64,000 nt of DNA from assembly GCA_038380795.1 (NCBI GenBank), contig CM076259.1, forward strand, positions 69,841,741 through 69,905,740, given 5' to 3'. Positions within the stretch are counted from its first letter, which is position 1. Each line of letters begins with the position of its first letter. The position numbers were made by a program, and so were the translations under genes. Source of the DNA: Pyrocephalus nanus (lineage: Eukaryota > Chordata > Aves > Passeriformes > Tyrannidae). The notes under the pieces were generated by a model that ran no database searches, was not told the origin of the DNA, and was given only the letters and a program-made list of their open reading frames with translations. Shown here piece by piece: positions 1-12,301 of the stretch.

Positions 1-1079
1 GTATCATTTGGTTTTCTTGAGTTTATACCTTCCACAACAGAAAGTCTACCAAATAAACACAAAATCTTATTATCTCCACAACTCCTAGTTTTTGACTCAT
101 GTAAAGGTGCTCCCAACCTCTTGAAGCTGCTTCAATTTGCTGTAACATCCACGAAAATAGTAGGATTTCAGGACCAGATGAATATGTAATGTGTATAATG
201 CTGATCTGAGAACTGCATCTCAGTAAGCCTTTTACCGACCAGTAGACTGTTCTATGAATGTGAAAGCAGCAATAGAAAAAGAGAATTGTCTTAATTTACA
301 CTCAGAAATTTATTAAATTTATTGGAAAACTAAAGGTAACATCTAGCCAAACAGAGTTAAAATTAATTTAATCTCTCCATCCCTTCCTCCCCACTCTTTC
401 AATCAGAGACAAAAAAGCATCAAAACAAACAGTTGTATCACAGACCTACAATAACATAGCACAGCTTTTTACTGAGATAGTGCATGAAATTATTTTTTAA
501 AATTATAATATTCTGAAATTGAGCTGAAAAGGGGAGGACTCTTGATTAAAATAATTCTCAATTAATTTTATTTCAAAAATGATTACAACTACTCTTGAGA
601 TACTATTAGAGATGTCCTATTTGATCTGTTAGACAAAGTATTAATAAAACTTTGCAAAATACAATACTCTAAAGGGTAATCCTAGGAGGTTTATTGATAT
701 ATCTCATGATTCAACTGTTAATAACTTTTCATGTATTATTTCAACTAGGTGCAAGTCCATCATGGTTTCATCTAACAGGGAATCCTAAATAAAGTTTTGT
801 TGGATACATGAAGTCCACTAAAGCACTGACCAGTTAGAATATCCAGAAAAGAAATGACACATTAGACACAGCTGTTGATTAATGTCTATGTTGTCTATTT
901 CTGGTCACCTTATTACTGATGAGGTGTTAGCAAAGTAATGGTTCATTAACTAATTCCATTGTTTCCGAGTGTCATAGTTCTGACTTTAGCAAGGAATTTT
1001 TCTTCCCTTCCCCTCCCCCTGTGTGTGTGTGTGTGCTCAGCACACCCATTCAGGTGAAAACAAAAGAACTAGCCACAGC
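1..1079. other. AT-rich noncoding sequence, nothing recognised
   Basis: No open frame of note and no repeat family I recognise. The last 60 bases turn pyrimidine-rich and contain a short GT microsatellite just before the CpG-richer block begins. Confidence 0.6.
1021..1035. repeat. (GT)7 microsatellite
   Basis: An uninterrupted run of alternating G and T, preceded by a C/T-rich tract. It lies about 60 bp upstream of the X-box palindrome. Confidence 0.85.
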
Positions 1080-1530
1080 GCTAATGGTCGAACATTAGTT
1101 GCCTAGCAACGAAGGGGGAGGAGTTGGGGCTGGTGTGTGGGGCTGGAAGGAGGTGGGGGGGGAGTCGGCTGTCTCGCGGGGAGGAGGAGAGGCTGCTGTG
1201 AGCGGCAGACGCTGGTTCTTTTGGGTTTTTTTTTGTTGTTGTTTTTCCTGTCGGAGGGAAGTTTTTTTTTTTTTGGCTGCTGCGGTTCTTTCCCAGCTAT
1301 TCCTGCTCGTCGGGGCCCCCCCGGAGTTCGTGAGTTTTTCTTCCATTGAGAGAACTTTCTGTGTTGTTGGTGTTGTTCTTTTTTTTTACGCTCCCCCCTT
1401 CCCCTTCGGCCCCCCTCCCCTTCCTCCTTTTCCTCGGGAGGGGAAGAGGAATCAGGTTTTTTTGTTGTTTTTTTTTTCTCCGATATACCCTGGGGGGTGG
1501 TGTTGTTGTTTTTTTTTTTCTTTTCCCCAT
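1080..1530. promoter_or_regulatory. CpG-richer promoter-like block with G- and T-runs
   Basis: CpG dinucleotides, rare elsewhere in the window, cluster between about 1080 and 1440. The segment holds a G-run of eight with flanking G pairs near 1150-1168, long T-runs and C-runs, and an E-box CACGTG at 1533-1538. A possible splice donor, GTGAGT, sits near 1330, so a plus-strand transcript starting just upstream and spliced there is conceivable. No protein start is supported: the open frames here are strings of Phe, Gly and Pro caused by low complexity. It could be a host lncRNA promoter or the 5' part of a retroviral element. Confidence 0.4.
1098..1110. promoter_or_regulatory. RFX X-box palindrome
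   Basis: GTTGCCTAGCAAC is a perfect inverted repeat (GTTGC, 3-nt spacer, GCAAC) matching the X-box bound by RFX-family factors, which often control cilia and immune genes. It stands at the edge of the CpG-richer block. Binding is inferred from the motif only. Confidence 0.6.
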
Positions 1531-1553
1531 CCCACGTGGCAGTGACCAGGGAT

Positions 1554-1757
1554 CCCACAGCGCTGCCTGGTGACAGGCACTGGATATTACAAGCTCTGCT
1601 CCTGTAGTGATCCAACAGCGCCACCTGGTGACTACCATAGGACACTACAGGTTCTGCACTTCCAACGACCCAACAGCGCCACCTGGTGAATGGTACAGGA
1701 CATTACAAGTTTTACATTTCCAGTGACCCGACGGCGCCCCCTGCTGACTGTGGTTGG
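1554..1757 (-). repeat. 58-bp tandem array with a CTCF-like core in each copy
   Basis: Copies begin at 1554, 1612, 1670 and 1728, an exact 58-bp period; the last copy is partial. Each carries a version of AGCGCCACCTGGTGAC at 1559-1574, 1617-1632, 1675-1690 and 1733-1748. On the minus strand these read CACCAGGTGGCGCTG (copies 2 and 3) and CAGCAGGGGGCGCC (copy 4), close to the known CTCF core; copy 1 is weaker. All four motifs face the same way. The sequence between cores is also related among copies, so the array arose by duplication of a whole unit. Confidence 0.8.
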
Positions 1758-2062
1758 AACTACACCAAAGGGTGCTAAAAATTGAACTATTTAAATTTTC
1801 CTTTTGCCGGGCTATCAGTTTTGTTCTTGAAGGGGATTATTGGTGGGTATAGTAGTATTGCTTGGTTGTTTACTTGGTTTTTTTTTTTTGTGTTCTTGTT
1901 AATACAAACATACCTTTTAATAAAGGGCTGTTATTTTGTTTTCCCTTTTCCATAATTTGGTTTTTTTTCCCTTCAATCAAAGCTCCTTGGTTTTGGATTA
2001 ATAATTGCTTAGGAAAAAGTTTGAGGTCTTTTCCTCCTAATCCATCCTCAGCAGAAGACCCT

Positions 2063-2083
2063 TGTCCCATTTAAACTGGGACA
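2063..2083. repeat. 7-bp inverted repeat with 7-nt spacer
   Basis: TGTCCCA (2063-2069) and TGGGACA (2077-2083) are exact inverse complements separated by TTTAAAC. It marks the end of the T-rich segment and may be the terminus of an LTR. Confidence 0.7.
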
Positions 2084-2261
2084 CCGAGGGTTCTAGAATT
2101 GGGCTGACTTTTTAAACATCACTATTTTTTCCTTAGTGTCCAAAGAACACTAATACGCTGGAGGTTGTATTTAGTGGATTCTTTAGTGCCAGAGAATGGA
2201 TTTCATCAGCTGTTACTTACCAACAATAAACAAAGTTATCAAAATGGTCTATGAGTTATTA

Positions 2262-2332
2262 TGGCAGGGAGATTGGAACTAGACAATCTTTAAGGTCGCT
2301 TCCAACCCAAACCATCTTATGATTCTATGATT
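2262..2332 (+). mobile_element. CR1 LINE 3' end, short fragment
   Basis: The stretch reads as the terminal part of a CR1 3' UTR: the TTGGAACTAGA segment, the CTTCCAACCCAAACC segment, then the tail GATTCTATGATT. Only about 70 bp are recognisable, so the copy is heavily 5'-truncated, as is usual for CR1. Confidence 0.85.
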
Positions 2333-5300
2333 TCCATAATAAGTCACTTGTTTATAACATAGTCCTGGCCATAGTCCTTTTTTAGTTTCAACCTTCAGCT
2401 CTCATCCTTTTCCTTTGCACTCAACTTTAGATGCATTAAATAATTAAAAGGTTACTGGTGCAGCTATACTTGCTTTCTGCTTTGCTTTGTATCTGTTATC
2501 AACATTGCGATAGCTTTTAGCTGTGCCTTTAGTACTGCCTGCTTTAGCAATTTTGGAAAAATTATGTAATTGTAAATTTCCAAGTCCAGTGTCTAAATGG
2601 TATCTGGCCTGTTTGAAATAGGCAGACTTCTGAGGGTATATTTCCACAACACATTATCTGATTACATCTGCAAATTGGAAATTTCAGCACAGAATAATTC
2701 AGTTTTAGAGCAAAGGAGGAGGATATATCAGAATATCAGGCAGATAGTCTGTCTTTCCTGTGAATCATTCCCAGATCTGCTTTTAGCCTTCGCTGAAATA
2801 TCTTTTTATTGCCTAGATACTTCAATGTAGGGCTTAGAGGACTTGTAGGACTGTTTTCTTATGCCAAAACTTTCTGAATAGTGACTTGCAAAGCTTTTTG
2901 AAATATTTAAGATCTGCTACACTGCTCAATTCAAATTATACTCTGTAACTGCATATTTACTTATAGAAAACTTCATGGGAGTCAAAAAATTTTGGACAAT
3001 AACGAGCTAAATTTCATCCTTTTAATATAAGCTCAGATAATGAAAGCAGTGAATTATAGTGCATAAACTTGCAGTTATATATAAAGTGCTTTTTAAGACT
3101 AAGAAATTGACAAAATTTTAAATGAGGTAATGGATCATAGTCTCATGAACACCTCTTCAGTTACCATAGACTTCTGAAGTACAAAGAAATGTAGGGTGTT
3201 TGATTAAAATTTTGGAAGAGACAACAACAGGGAAAAGTATTTACTATGATCAGCAAAGGGTTCTTTGGGACAAACAAAGTGCTAACACAATTTGTAATAA
3301 TAAAATGTATTTCCATATAGTGAGATAAGTCTTATGGAAATATAAATCAAAAGAGCCCCATTGCAATCAGTATTTTTTCACCAGCTCCAGTAGAAAAAAA
3401 CCCAACAATTGAAACCAACCTGGATTGTTTTGATTATAATAGGAACCAGTTGTATGCTAAAAATATTACAGGTGAATGACAAATAAAGGATGGGCACACA
3501 TAGACAGTAAAACACATGATCATATAACAAGCCTCAGAGGGTAAGTTTATGCTGCCTTTTAAAAAGTGACACTTAAAAATGTGTTTTAGGGGTAGGTTGG
3601 CTAGCTTTATTGATTCCAAGCTGAAGTACTTATAGGACCACTTATGAGGACCCCTAATTTTTGGATACTCTTACTGCTAGACTGGTTGTGCTCAGAAACT
3701 TTATGACTTCCAAATGGATTAATTCAGGGCACTTCAGTTTGAACATTAGTATTATTGAAAGGATACAGTCTTTTTTAGTTAGAAAACAGGAATATGATCT
3801 GTAAGTACATCTTTATAAATTTTAAAGTAAAAAAAGATTATCTTGTCCAAAATTTTCTTCACTTTCACAGATACTAATTTAAAACACTGAAAAATATTTA
3901 TTGCTGTAAAAAATATTTTATTATAGAGATGGCAATGGAATGCAATGATACAATTTGGTTTTTTTAATTCTTTCATTCTGTTCAGAGGAATTTGTCTTCA
4001 TGTGCAGTGCACAAAATTCTTATTTTATGGGTTTCCTGTAAAAAAAAATCTTAATGAAATTTGTAACGATATTATGCCCACGCTATAAATATGCAATTTT
4101 AACGGAAACACACTCCTTCAAGTTTTTAATGGTATTTTGTTTGGTAAATGTGAGGTAGATACTCATTGAATGAGAAAAGGATAATAAATAAATACATTCT
4201 TAATACAGTGAATTCTATAGATAGGTCAACACATACACGGATACATGGATATCAGTGGATTCATTAATGTTCCTATGCATACACAGAGGCACAAACAAAC
4301 AAATTAATAATATACTTGCTTGGCAGTGTGACTATAGTATCTTTCATAGTTATGCTCTACCATATTTATTTACCCCTATGTATTTTACTTTGTTATGATT
4401 CTGTAATTGTGTCTTGGTGGTTTTGCTTGGGATATTGTGAAAAGAGAAAGATTATATCCAGAAGTCAGAAGTGTATAAAGAAACTATTTTTTTCACTCAC
4501 ATACAGCTCAAGAAATTTGAAATATATTTTAATGTAAATGAACAGATTCAAAATACAGGATAATGTTATATATCCTTCTTTCTGAGACAGGATTGCAATT
4601 TAAATCCTTCATCTTGTGAAAGCTTAATGTGCTGAATAAATACTGCTACCTAAAATAGCATCAAATCAAACCCACACTTTTTTCCCTGCCATCCTAAATA
4701 TATATGTTAAAACTATTTAGGAACTTCTACATAACAGGAGGGAAAGGGACCCCCCTAGTGTATGAAGTAAGAATTAACCATGGATGTTTACCTGAAGCTG
4801 TCTCCATCAAAGACGTGCAAGATGGTATTCAAGCTAGATTTTGTAAATAGAGAAAATAAATAATTACAGCATAGTTTGGTTTTGGGACAAGCTCTAAACA
4901 TGAATTCTGTCTGTCCTTGTGAACCAGAAATATAATGTATTTGAGCTTTACTATCTATTAGAAATTTTCATCAAGCTTAAAAACATTATTTATTGGATAC
5001 AGCATGACCTCTAAAGATATAAAAGTTTGTGGAGCATGATAAACTTTTTTCTCATGAAAATATTTTAAATTAATCATGTCTAGAAGCCACTGTTGTGGTA
5101 TTTTTCCCTATGTGAGTACTCTATTTCACTGAAAAAGTCATCAAAATTATCCTTATGGGAAATTTCAAATATTGAGCAAAGCAGTATGAAAACTTTAGTT
5201 ATAAGTTTCTCTTAATGAATATCTCCCATATGTTTTTTGTATTTGTAAATTATGTCTTGAATGACTTTGAGCCCACTTGTGAACACTTACCTTTACATGT

Positions 5301-5597
5301 TCACCCTAGTATGTCCCTATTTCAAATGTTCCCTTAATTCCTCAAGCTCTTTGATATGTTTAGTAATGCTTTTCTTCTTTCCCCTGTTCTTTCTTGTTTC
5401 TGATAAACATTCAGCTATAGAAGTATGGATGTAACAAAGCCTTTTGGCTAAACCTTTTGGTTTAAATCATTATCAAACACAAATATGCCCTTGGAAACGA
5501 GTGGAGATTTCTAATTTGGTAACTGATGTCCAGGCACTTTGCATTCAGCACGGACAGCAGTCAGAGACAACACCACACTCCAGCACTAAAGAATCAT
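2333..5597. other. AT-rich noncoding sequence
   Basis: No open frame above 78 codons and no repeat I can name. Short A- and T-runs are frequent. Nothing points to an exon. Confidence 0.55.
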
Positions 5598-6020
5598 GTC
5601 TAGAGAGGAAGCTGTATGATGAGCAGCTGAGGTCATTTGGTCTGTTCAGCCTGGGGAAGAGAAGACTGGGGGGGAAACTTCACTGCAGTCTAAACTTCCT
5701 TGTGAGGGGAAGGAACTGATCTCTTCTCTCGGGTGACAAGTGACAGGACTCAAGGAAACGACATGAAGTTGTGCCAGGGGAAGTTTTGGTTCGATAATAG
5801 AGAAAGGATCTTCACCCAGAGGGTGGTTGAGCACTGAAACAGGCTCCCCAGGGAAATGGTCACAGCACCAAGTCTACCAGAGTTCAAGAAGTGTTAGGAC
5901 AATGCTCTCAGGCCCATGGTGTGATTCTTGTGATTGTCCTGTGCAGGGCCAGGAGTTGGCCCTTGTGGGTCACCTTTCACCTCAGGATATTCTGATTCTA
6001 CAATTCTGTGATTCTTTTAG
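5598..6020 (+). mobile_element. CR1 LINE 3' fragment
   Basis: A plus-strand CR1 3' region of about 420 bp. It opens with the CTAGAGAGGAAGCTG segment, continues through the AGCCTGGGGAAGAGAAGACT and CACCCAGAGGGTGGTTGAGC segments, and ends with CAGGGCCAGGAGTTGGCCC and an eroded ATTCTGTGATTCT tail. A short internal open frame (5827-6069) runs through the 3' UTR and is not a gene. The copy lacks the reverse transcriptase region. Confidence 0.92.
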
Positions 6021-9000
6021 ACTACTTTGTATTATCTTTTCATTTCATTTTTACACTGTTTTTTACTGACTTTAATGAAGTTGTCTCTGGTTCTAACAAA
6101 GCTTGTGAGATCTAAATCAGCTTCTGTGTTTCTATCTGTTTTAGATACCTGGAAAAAACAAATACAACTTAATCCATTCTACTTTCAAATGGTACAGGTG
6201 CATTCTATTTCATTCCCATTGCTAATTTGAAAGGCTACAGTGTTATAGCCTAGTTCATAACCTACCGCAAGGACATAGTGCAGGGAAATGCATTTCTTCA
6301 GAGATTTTTTTATTGTAATACGTATCAGCTTTTCTTTGATGAGTTAGTCTTTAGCTTGCTGCTCTATATGTTGACAGACTCTATACTGTTTTTCTATGTC
6401 TGAGTCTGTTACTTCAGCGATCTCTGGTTTTAGTTAACCTCTATCTTCCTCAGACTTCTCTCAGTTATCCTACTCTGTCCTCAAACTTTTCAAAGACCAG
6501 AAAGACTGAGAGTAAATACTGCTGCTGACACATTTTAGTGTTGGGCCAGCTGAGAATAATGTATCCCTCTCTCATCATGTTCACTCCACCCTTTGGCTGC
6601 TCCCTGTCAGGGAACATGCTGAAAAGAATATGAAATAAATTATTAGAACCAGTCACCAGTTTGGGAAATAGAACTCTGAGGAAGTTTTGAAAATAGGTCT
6701 CTTGTCCACGCAGCAGTTAGAGAAAAGAACACCATACAGTGAAGAGAGGTGAAACAGAGAGCAGAAATACTGATGGCAGAAATCCAAAACAATCCAGTGG
6801 TGAAGGAGGACAGCCAGGAAGCTGAAAAACTTAGAGGAAAGCCTGAGCATCCAGCCAGAAGCCATGAGTTAAGCAATTCTTGTGGGAAAGCTCAACTGGG
6901 AGCTCTTAGCACTCTTAGCCCAATAAGAAGGAGAGAGAGACAGGTGCAGAACACTGAACCTCATAAGTCATTCTTTAACCACAGTCCAAAGAAAATAAAA
7001 ACCTCATTAGTTTTGGAAAAAAATGACTTTTGCTGTGCTCACTTGACCAAATTAAGTACTCATACCAAAAATATCAAGCTTTACTGGTCAAATATATTGC
7101 ATAACCTCATTCTATGTCAACTCTTAATTAGTGTAAACTTTGAAAACTCCATTAAGTCTGGTGAAATTATATTTATATAAGCCAATCAAAATTCTAGCTC
7201 TCAAAATGCAAAATTAATTTATTTATTTTATTACTGTTGGACTTATGGGCTAGCAATAGAAAAACGAATAAGAACTCACTAATGTAACCACCTAATGAGG
7301 AAACATGTTTTTAGCAAGCAAGAACAAGCATACGAGAACAATCACTTGCAGAGTGCTTTGTTAGTGTTCATTATGGATTTCTAAAGCTACTTACTAAGGG
7401 TGCAAATTAATGGCTATTGAGTTGCAACAGATTCACTGGCCCTGACAGTGTTGAAATACTTGCAACATTGAAAAGTTTTAGATCTTATTTGCATGTATTT
7501 TTAATCTAAACCAATGCTTAACAACCAAAGAGGGTGGTATTAATATCACAGAACTTCAGGGACCTGATTAATTTACCTAGTTATAGGTGTTTGCAGCCAT
7601 TTAGGACTCCTTTGTGAATCAGCCTGGCTTCAAGCTGCCACTTCAAAAAGGCCCAAATCTCCAAGGGATCCCATGTTATATCTGTCATCCTCACACAAAT
7701 GTCTCAAACTAGTTGCAGCCTCTCAAATTACAAAAACGAAATCAGGCCCCAGTTACCTATACTGTCAATCTTCCTCATTCTTCACAGTTAGTAAAGACAA
7801 ATGGGCACCTTTGCTTTGCAACACCAATGGTGAAATGTAACTGTTCTCTTTAAGATAAATGCATCCAAAAATTCTAGTTCATTCTCCACTGACAAAAGGA
7901 GCCAAAAGTAGTCATCTTAGATTATACGTCTACATTTATGTGCATATTGCCATCTAACACCATAATATTGCTCCTAGAAGAGCCTGTGTCTTCTTCTCTC
8001 CCAGATGTCTTGTTGTGATAAAGATTATGCCATTCATAAAACCTCTAGTATCTATACCAGATACCACAGGCCCATCTGGCCTGAAATAAAGTGCCATTTT
8101 CTCCTTCATCTGTCAGATAATTGACCCTGTGTGACAGCTGTTATACTTCCTTGCATGGTGCTAAGAAAGCCTTGAGGATTGCAGTCTAGTTCCATATATG
8201 ATATGTTCTTACAGAAAAAATTTTGCTTTGTTTCCAATTGCATCTGTGCAACATACTTATTGCAGTTACTTTCATTTGCAGAAAAACATAACAGGTCTTA
8301 TACACCTCATTGTTTATTAAATTAGCTTTCTGAGGGACAGACAGAGGGTCACGGCAACTTATGCTGTTTGCCAGAGAATACATTTGCTGCTTTTCTTTAT
8401 AGTGCCATTAAATGAACATCTGCAAACCTCCAGAGACTATTGACTGATTGTGTCTTCCAGACTCTTAACACTGGAAAAAAATAAACAATCAATCCCCCAG
8501 TATTTTAAACCTTGGAAGCATCAGCTTCATTTCCTCAATAAGAAGATAATGAAAGGATGGAGCTGGAAGTGATTACACTTTCCAGTAACTTGTCCATACA
8601 CATACACAAAAAATTAAACTGTGATGGAATCCTGATATTTCATGATATGGGAATACATATATATGCCTATATGTGTGCACATATATGCATGTACACACAC
8701 ATAAATGTACACCACTGAATTCAGTGCACAATAGCTAGTTGTTGGAGTGTTGTGTAAGGGCATATGTATATAGACAAATGGATATCCTTACCTATTAGTA
8801 AAGCCTGAAGCTTTTTCCGCCTCTGCTTCTTAAAAGTGAGCTTAATTCAATTACATATAGAACAAACAATGTAAAAGATCACAACAAAAGAATCTTATGA
8901 CATTTGTGCAGTGTATGAATTACACAGTAAAGTCGTATTCTACATTTTTACTAACATGCAAATGAAGACACACTAATAGGACTATTTTCATAAAATAAAA

Positions 9001-9305
9001 CAGATTATGATTTTCTAATTTTCCATTTTTTTCCTTAGCATTATATTTAATAAAATTTGTTGCAATTTTCAAGGTATTTAATTTACTGGTAAATTAAATA
9101 CAGATGATTGCTTCTGATTAAAATTACTTGCTGCCAAAATATAAAATGTTGACTCCAAATACTAAGACTGTAAAGAGACTTAAGACGTCTAGGTTTAATT
9201 CTTAGCATGACAATATACTACCTATGTACCCCTGCAGCATATCTATCAAATTACTTATTAAGAATCTTGAAGTCCTGAGTGAGCATTCTCTTCCCTGATG
9301 TATAT
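6021..9305. other. AT-rich noncoding sequence with one 143-codon open frame
   Basis: The only longer open frame runs 6749-7180 on the plus strand. Its first half is charged (Lys, Glu, Arg) and its second half hydrophobic. I see no domain, no plausible splice sites at its ends and no homology, so chance is the best reading. An imperfect TA/TG/CA alternating stretch lies at about 8650-8712. Confidence 0.5.
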
Positions 9306-9892
9306 TTTTTTTTAATGGGATAGAGTTAATTTTCTTCCTAGAAGTTGCACATCGTGCTATGTTTTAGATTTGTGCCTAAAGCAGTGTTGATAACATAGGG
9401 TCAGTTTAGTTATCACAGAGCAGTGATTGCACAGAGTCAAGGCCCTTTCTGCTTCTCATTCTGCCCCAACAGTAAGTTGGGGGTTTGCAAGAATCTGGGA
9501 AGGGACACACCTGGGACAGCTGCCCCCACATGACCAAAGGGATATTCTACACCATTTGACATCACGCTTACTGACAGAAGCCTGGGAAAGAAAAACAAAG
9601 GGAGGATGTTCAGTTATGGCATTTATCTTCCAAAGTCACCGTCATGCATGATGAAGCCCTGCTTTCCTGGGGATGGCTGAACACCTGTGGGCTGATGGGC
9701 AGTGATGAATGAATTCCTCATTTTGCTTAGTTTGTATGTGTGGCTTTTGCTTTACCTATTAAACTGTGTTGACCTCAACTCATGAGTTTTCTCACTTTTA
9801 CTACTCCAGTTCTCTCCCCACTCCCGCTTCTGGGGAGTGAGCAAGCAGCTGTTTAGGGCTGAGTTGCTGATTGGGGTTAAACCACAACATCT
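9306..9892 (+). mobile_element. Avian ERV solo LTR
   Basis: The block matches a widespread bird LTR type from near its start (GGGATAGAGTTAATTTTCTT) to its end (GGGGTTAAACCACAACA, finishing in CA). Landmarks in order are the GTTGATAACA and AGAGTCAAGGCC segments, GACCAAAGGGATATTC, the GGGGATGGCTGAACACCTG segment, a polyadenylation-like ATTAAA near 9760, and CTCTCCCCACTCCCGC. No internal retroviral genes flank it, so it is a solo LTR. The family assignment (ERVL-like) is from memory of the consensus. Confidence 0.8.
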
Positions 9893-11167
9893 ATTCAGAT
9901 CAACCACTGTTTGACTATAAATTAGATTTTCTATATATTGTAAATGTATAATGTTTTATTAGTAAAATTAAGTAGTAAAATTTATTGGAAATATTTATTT
10001 CTCTACCTAATTTGCTGATGATAAAATCTAAGTTGTATATTTAGAAATAGAATAAAATCCTAACTAGACTGAGAGGCAATGAAGAAATCAGTTTCTTACA
10101 GAGATATTAAGCCTACTGTGAAGAGCACTCTGTGGGTAGTGTAGGTTGGAATACCCTCACATTGAGGAATCTACTCAGATTATTAAAGTATTAAAGAAGG
10201 CATGACTTAGATCTGCTTTAAAATATACAGTAAATAATACAATGCCTTGCTGTGCACATTTGAGTCTAGCTAACCTGACCCTCCAGAGGGTGTTCCAGGC
10301 TGTCAACGCTGAGCTGTGGAGCCTGAACATAGGTATAAATGTCATGTAAGACACCATTAATGATCTTCTCTGGACAGCCACATACTTGCATTCTTCTGTT
10401 GAGAAAACTCTAATTTGATATGCAGCACTACATGAAGACTCCTCTACTCAAGCCAGAAACCAAAATGAGAGTTATCAGAATACCCTTCAGGGATTTTAGT
10501 GTTTTTGCCAATATAATCTGTAATTACTAATTCGCAGGACCTGAAAATGAAACATGAATAAGTAAACCAATTCAAATAGCAACAGATAACACTACCACTC
10601 AGTTGTGACTGTAGCACTTTCTCCTAATGAAAGCATCCAGTAATTTCAATAAGAAGACATTACTCCAAAATACTTAATTAAAAAGCACCACCAATGTGCT
10701 CTTCCTCCTTTGAGCAAATTTCAGGAAAAAGAGAAGCATAAAGTAATAGAACACCACCAGCCCTTTTCTTCCAATAAAAAAGTAGTATTTAATTTTCTCA
10801 TAATAGAAGAATAATTCTTATGACTTCACCTTCACTGAAACCGTTAGTCTTTGAAGCAAGGACTTGAAATGCCAAAGAAGATGGACTTTTAAAAGGATGC
10901 ACCTTTTTGTAATTTATAACAGATGAAAAAAATGCAACTCATCAAAACCATAAGTCAATAAAAATACTACTTCTCACTGGAAACATCAAGTTTATGTCTG
11001 GAATTCTCTGTTTGAACTTGTTTTCCTGGCCGCACAGAAGCACAGGTTCTGTTGAAGGAAAGCTGTAGTTCTTACAGCTGCATATACTAGGGATAAAGGC
11101 ACTTCCTTGGACTATAATTGGTGTAGGTACAAATGCCCTCAGTCTTACAGGGCCTAAAATGTGCCTT

Positions 11168-11213
11168 ACTCTAAGTAATCTGTCTACTATACTCTAAGTA
11201 ATCTGTCTACTAA
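11168..11213. repeat. 23-bp tandem duplication
   Basis: Two adjacent 23-bp units (11168-11190 and 11191-11213), each beginning ACTCTAAGTAATCTG, differ only in the last base. The near-identity suggests a recent local duplication. Confidence 0.9.
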
Positions 11214-12120
11214 ACTTTGAAACAATGTGCCCTGCTCTTATAACTTCATTTCAGTCATCACTCAGAGCAGGGCCAGGTGTTTAGCTGAACAAAGGCAGAG
11301 GCCTTACTGGCTATGCTGAAGAGCGAGTTGCTCCAGGAAGTTTTTGTCTAGAACATTCTATATTTAGACAAGATCAGGCAGACAGTAAGTTAAGCAACAA
11401 ATTTCCCCGTTGATCACCTGGATGTAAATACACACATGCAGTTTAATAGAATTTTAGACTCCCAAACCTAGTGTTGAATCAGATCCTCATGTTTAATTTC
11501 ATTTGAAAGATTGGAATTACTTCATGACCTTCAGTGTCCATAGTTGCTACAAAAGAAATTCATCAGTTGTAGTAACACATTCAGAACTTCCTATTACAAG
11601 AAAATCCCATGTGAAAATTAAAAAAAATCAGAGTTTCATCAGTGTTAAAGAAACAGAGAAAAATAAGTGTTGGACCATGAAACTTTTCCCATTTCAAGTG
11701 CATTACTAAACCTGAAACTTTTCCTAGCATAGAAAATAATTTTGAAAGCAAGTGGAGGGAAAGCAACACACCCACTTCCGAAAGAGTAAAATAAATGACA
11801 AAAACCTAAGTACTAGTTATGAACAAATACAATGTTTGGGGCTGGAGGGAGGAATTGTTTGCAGGAAAATCTTAAAAGCCTCAGTTTCATGTACAAGTAA
11901 TCAAAACTTAAATGGTATTTCAGCTTAGGAGTTAAACAATGAGAGTGTTTTCTAAATGAGCAGCTTCCATTCTAATGTTTAAATGAGTTAGGGATATTCT
12001 GGAATATCACACCAGAGAACAGTGTTAAAATCAGGAGCATATAATCACTGAGGGATGAAAGAAAAGGTAAGGAGAGATTTTGGTTCCTGGTACAACAGAA
12101 ATTTTAATATTGTAAGGGGG

Positions 12121-12147
12121 TTTTTTTTGTTTTGTTTTGTTTTGTTT
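12121..12147. repeat. T-run and (TTTTG)n
   Basis: A T-run followed by four TTTTG-type units. It may be the decayed tail of a minus-strand insertion, but no element is visible next to it. Confidence 0.8.
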
Positions 12148-12240
12148 AATAATTCTTAGTACTACTAACATTTTACAAGTAAGTTTTCTTCATATATTTA
12201 TATGAAATCGAGTCCCACTCACACCTTACCAACTCTCAGT

Positions 12241-12301
12241 AAAAAAAAAAAACAACAAACACCCCCCCCCAAAATAAAAATAATAACACCCCCCCCCCCA
12301 A
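12241..12301. repeat. A-rich tract with two long C-runs
   Basis: A run of twelve A, then A/C mixtures containing two separate poly-C runs of about nine to ten bases. On the opposite strand this gives two G-runs about 30 nt apart. Confidence 0.85.

Larger units (their letters stand above)
1554..2083 (+). mobile_element. possible ERV solo LTR (U3 repeats, TATA-like box, AATAAA)
   Basis: The order of signals fits an LTR. Direct repeats (1554-1757) come first, then a TATA-like TATTTAAAT near 1788, AATAAA at 1919-1924, and a T-rich stretch ending in TGTCCCA/TGGGACA at 2063-2083. The last two bases of that inverted repeat are CA, the usual LTR end. The 5' boundary is not clear and I see no flanking target duplication or primer-binding site. 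A host promoter/insulator remains an equal alternative. Confidence 0.35.

Noticed and set aside
1099..1645. Open frames of 148, 180 and 113 codons on both strands
   Set aside because: They are made of Phe, Lys, Pro and Gly strings produced by poly-T, poly-A and poly-C runs, overlap one another on both strands, and have no domain.
10170..10400. Possible CR1 similarity around CAGAGGGTGTTCCAGGCTG
   Set aside because: Only a short word resembles the family; the order of other landmarks is absent.
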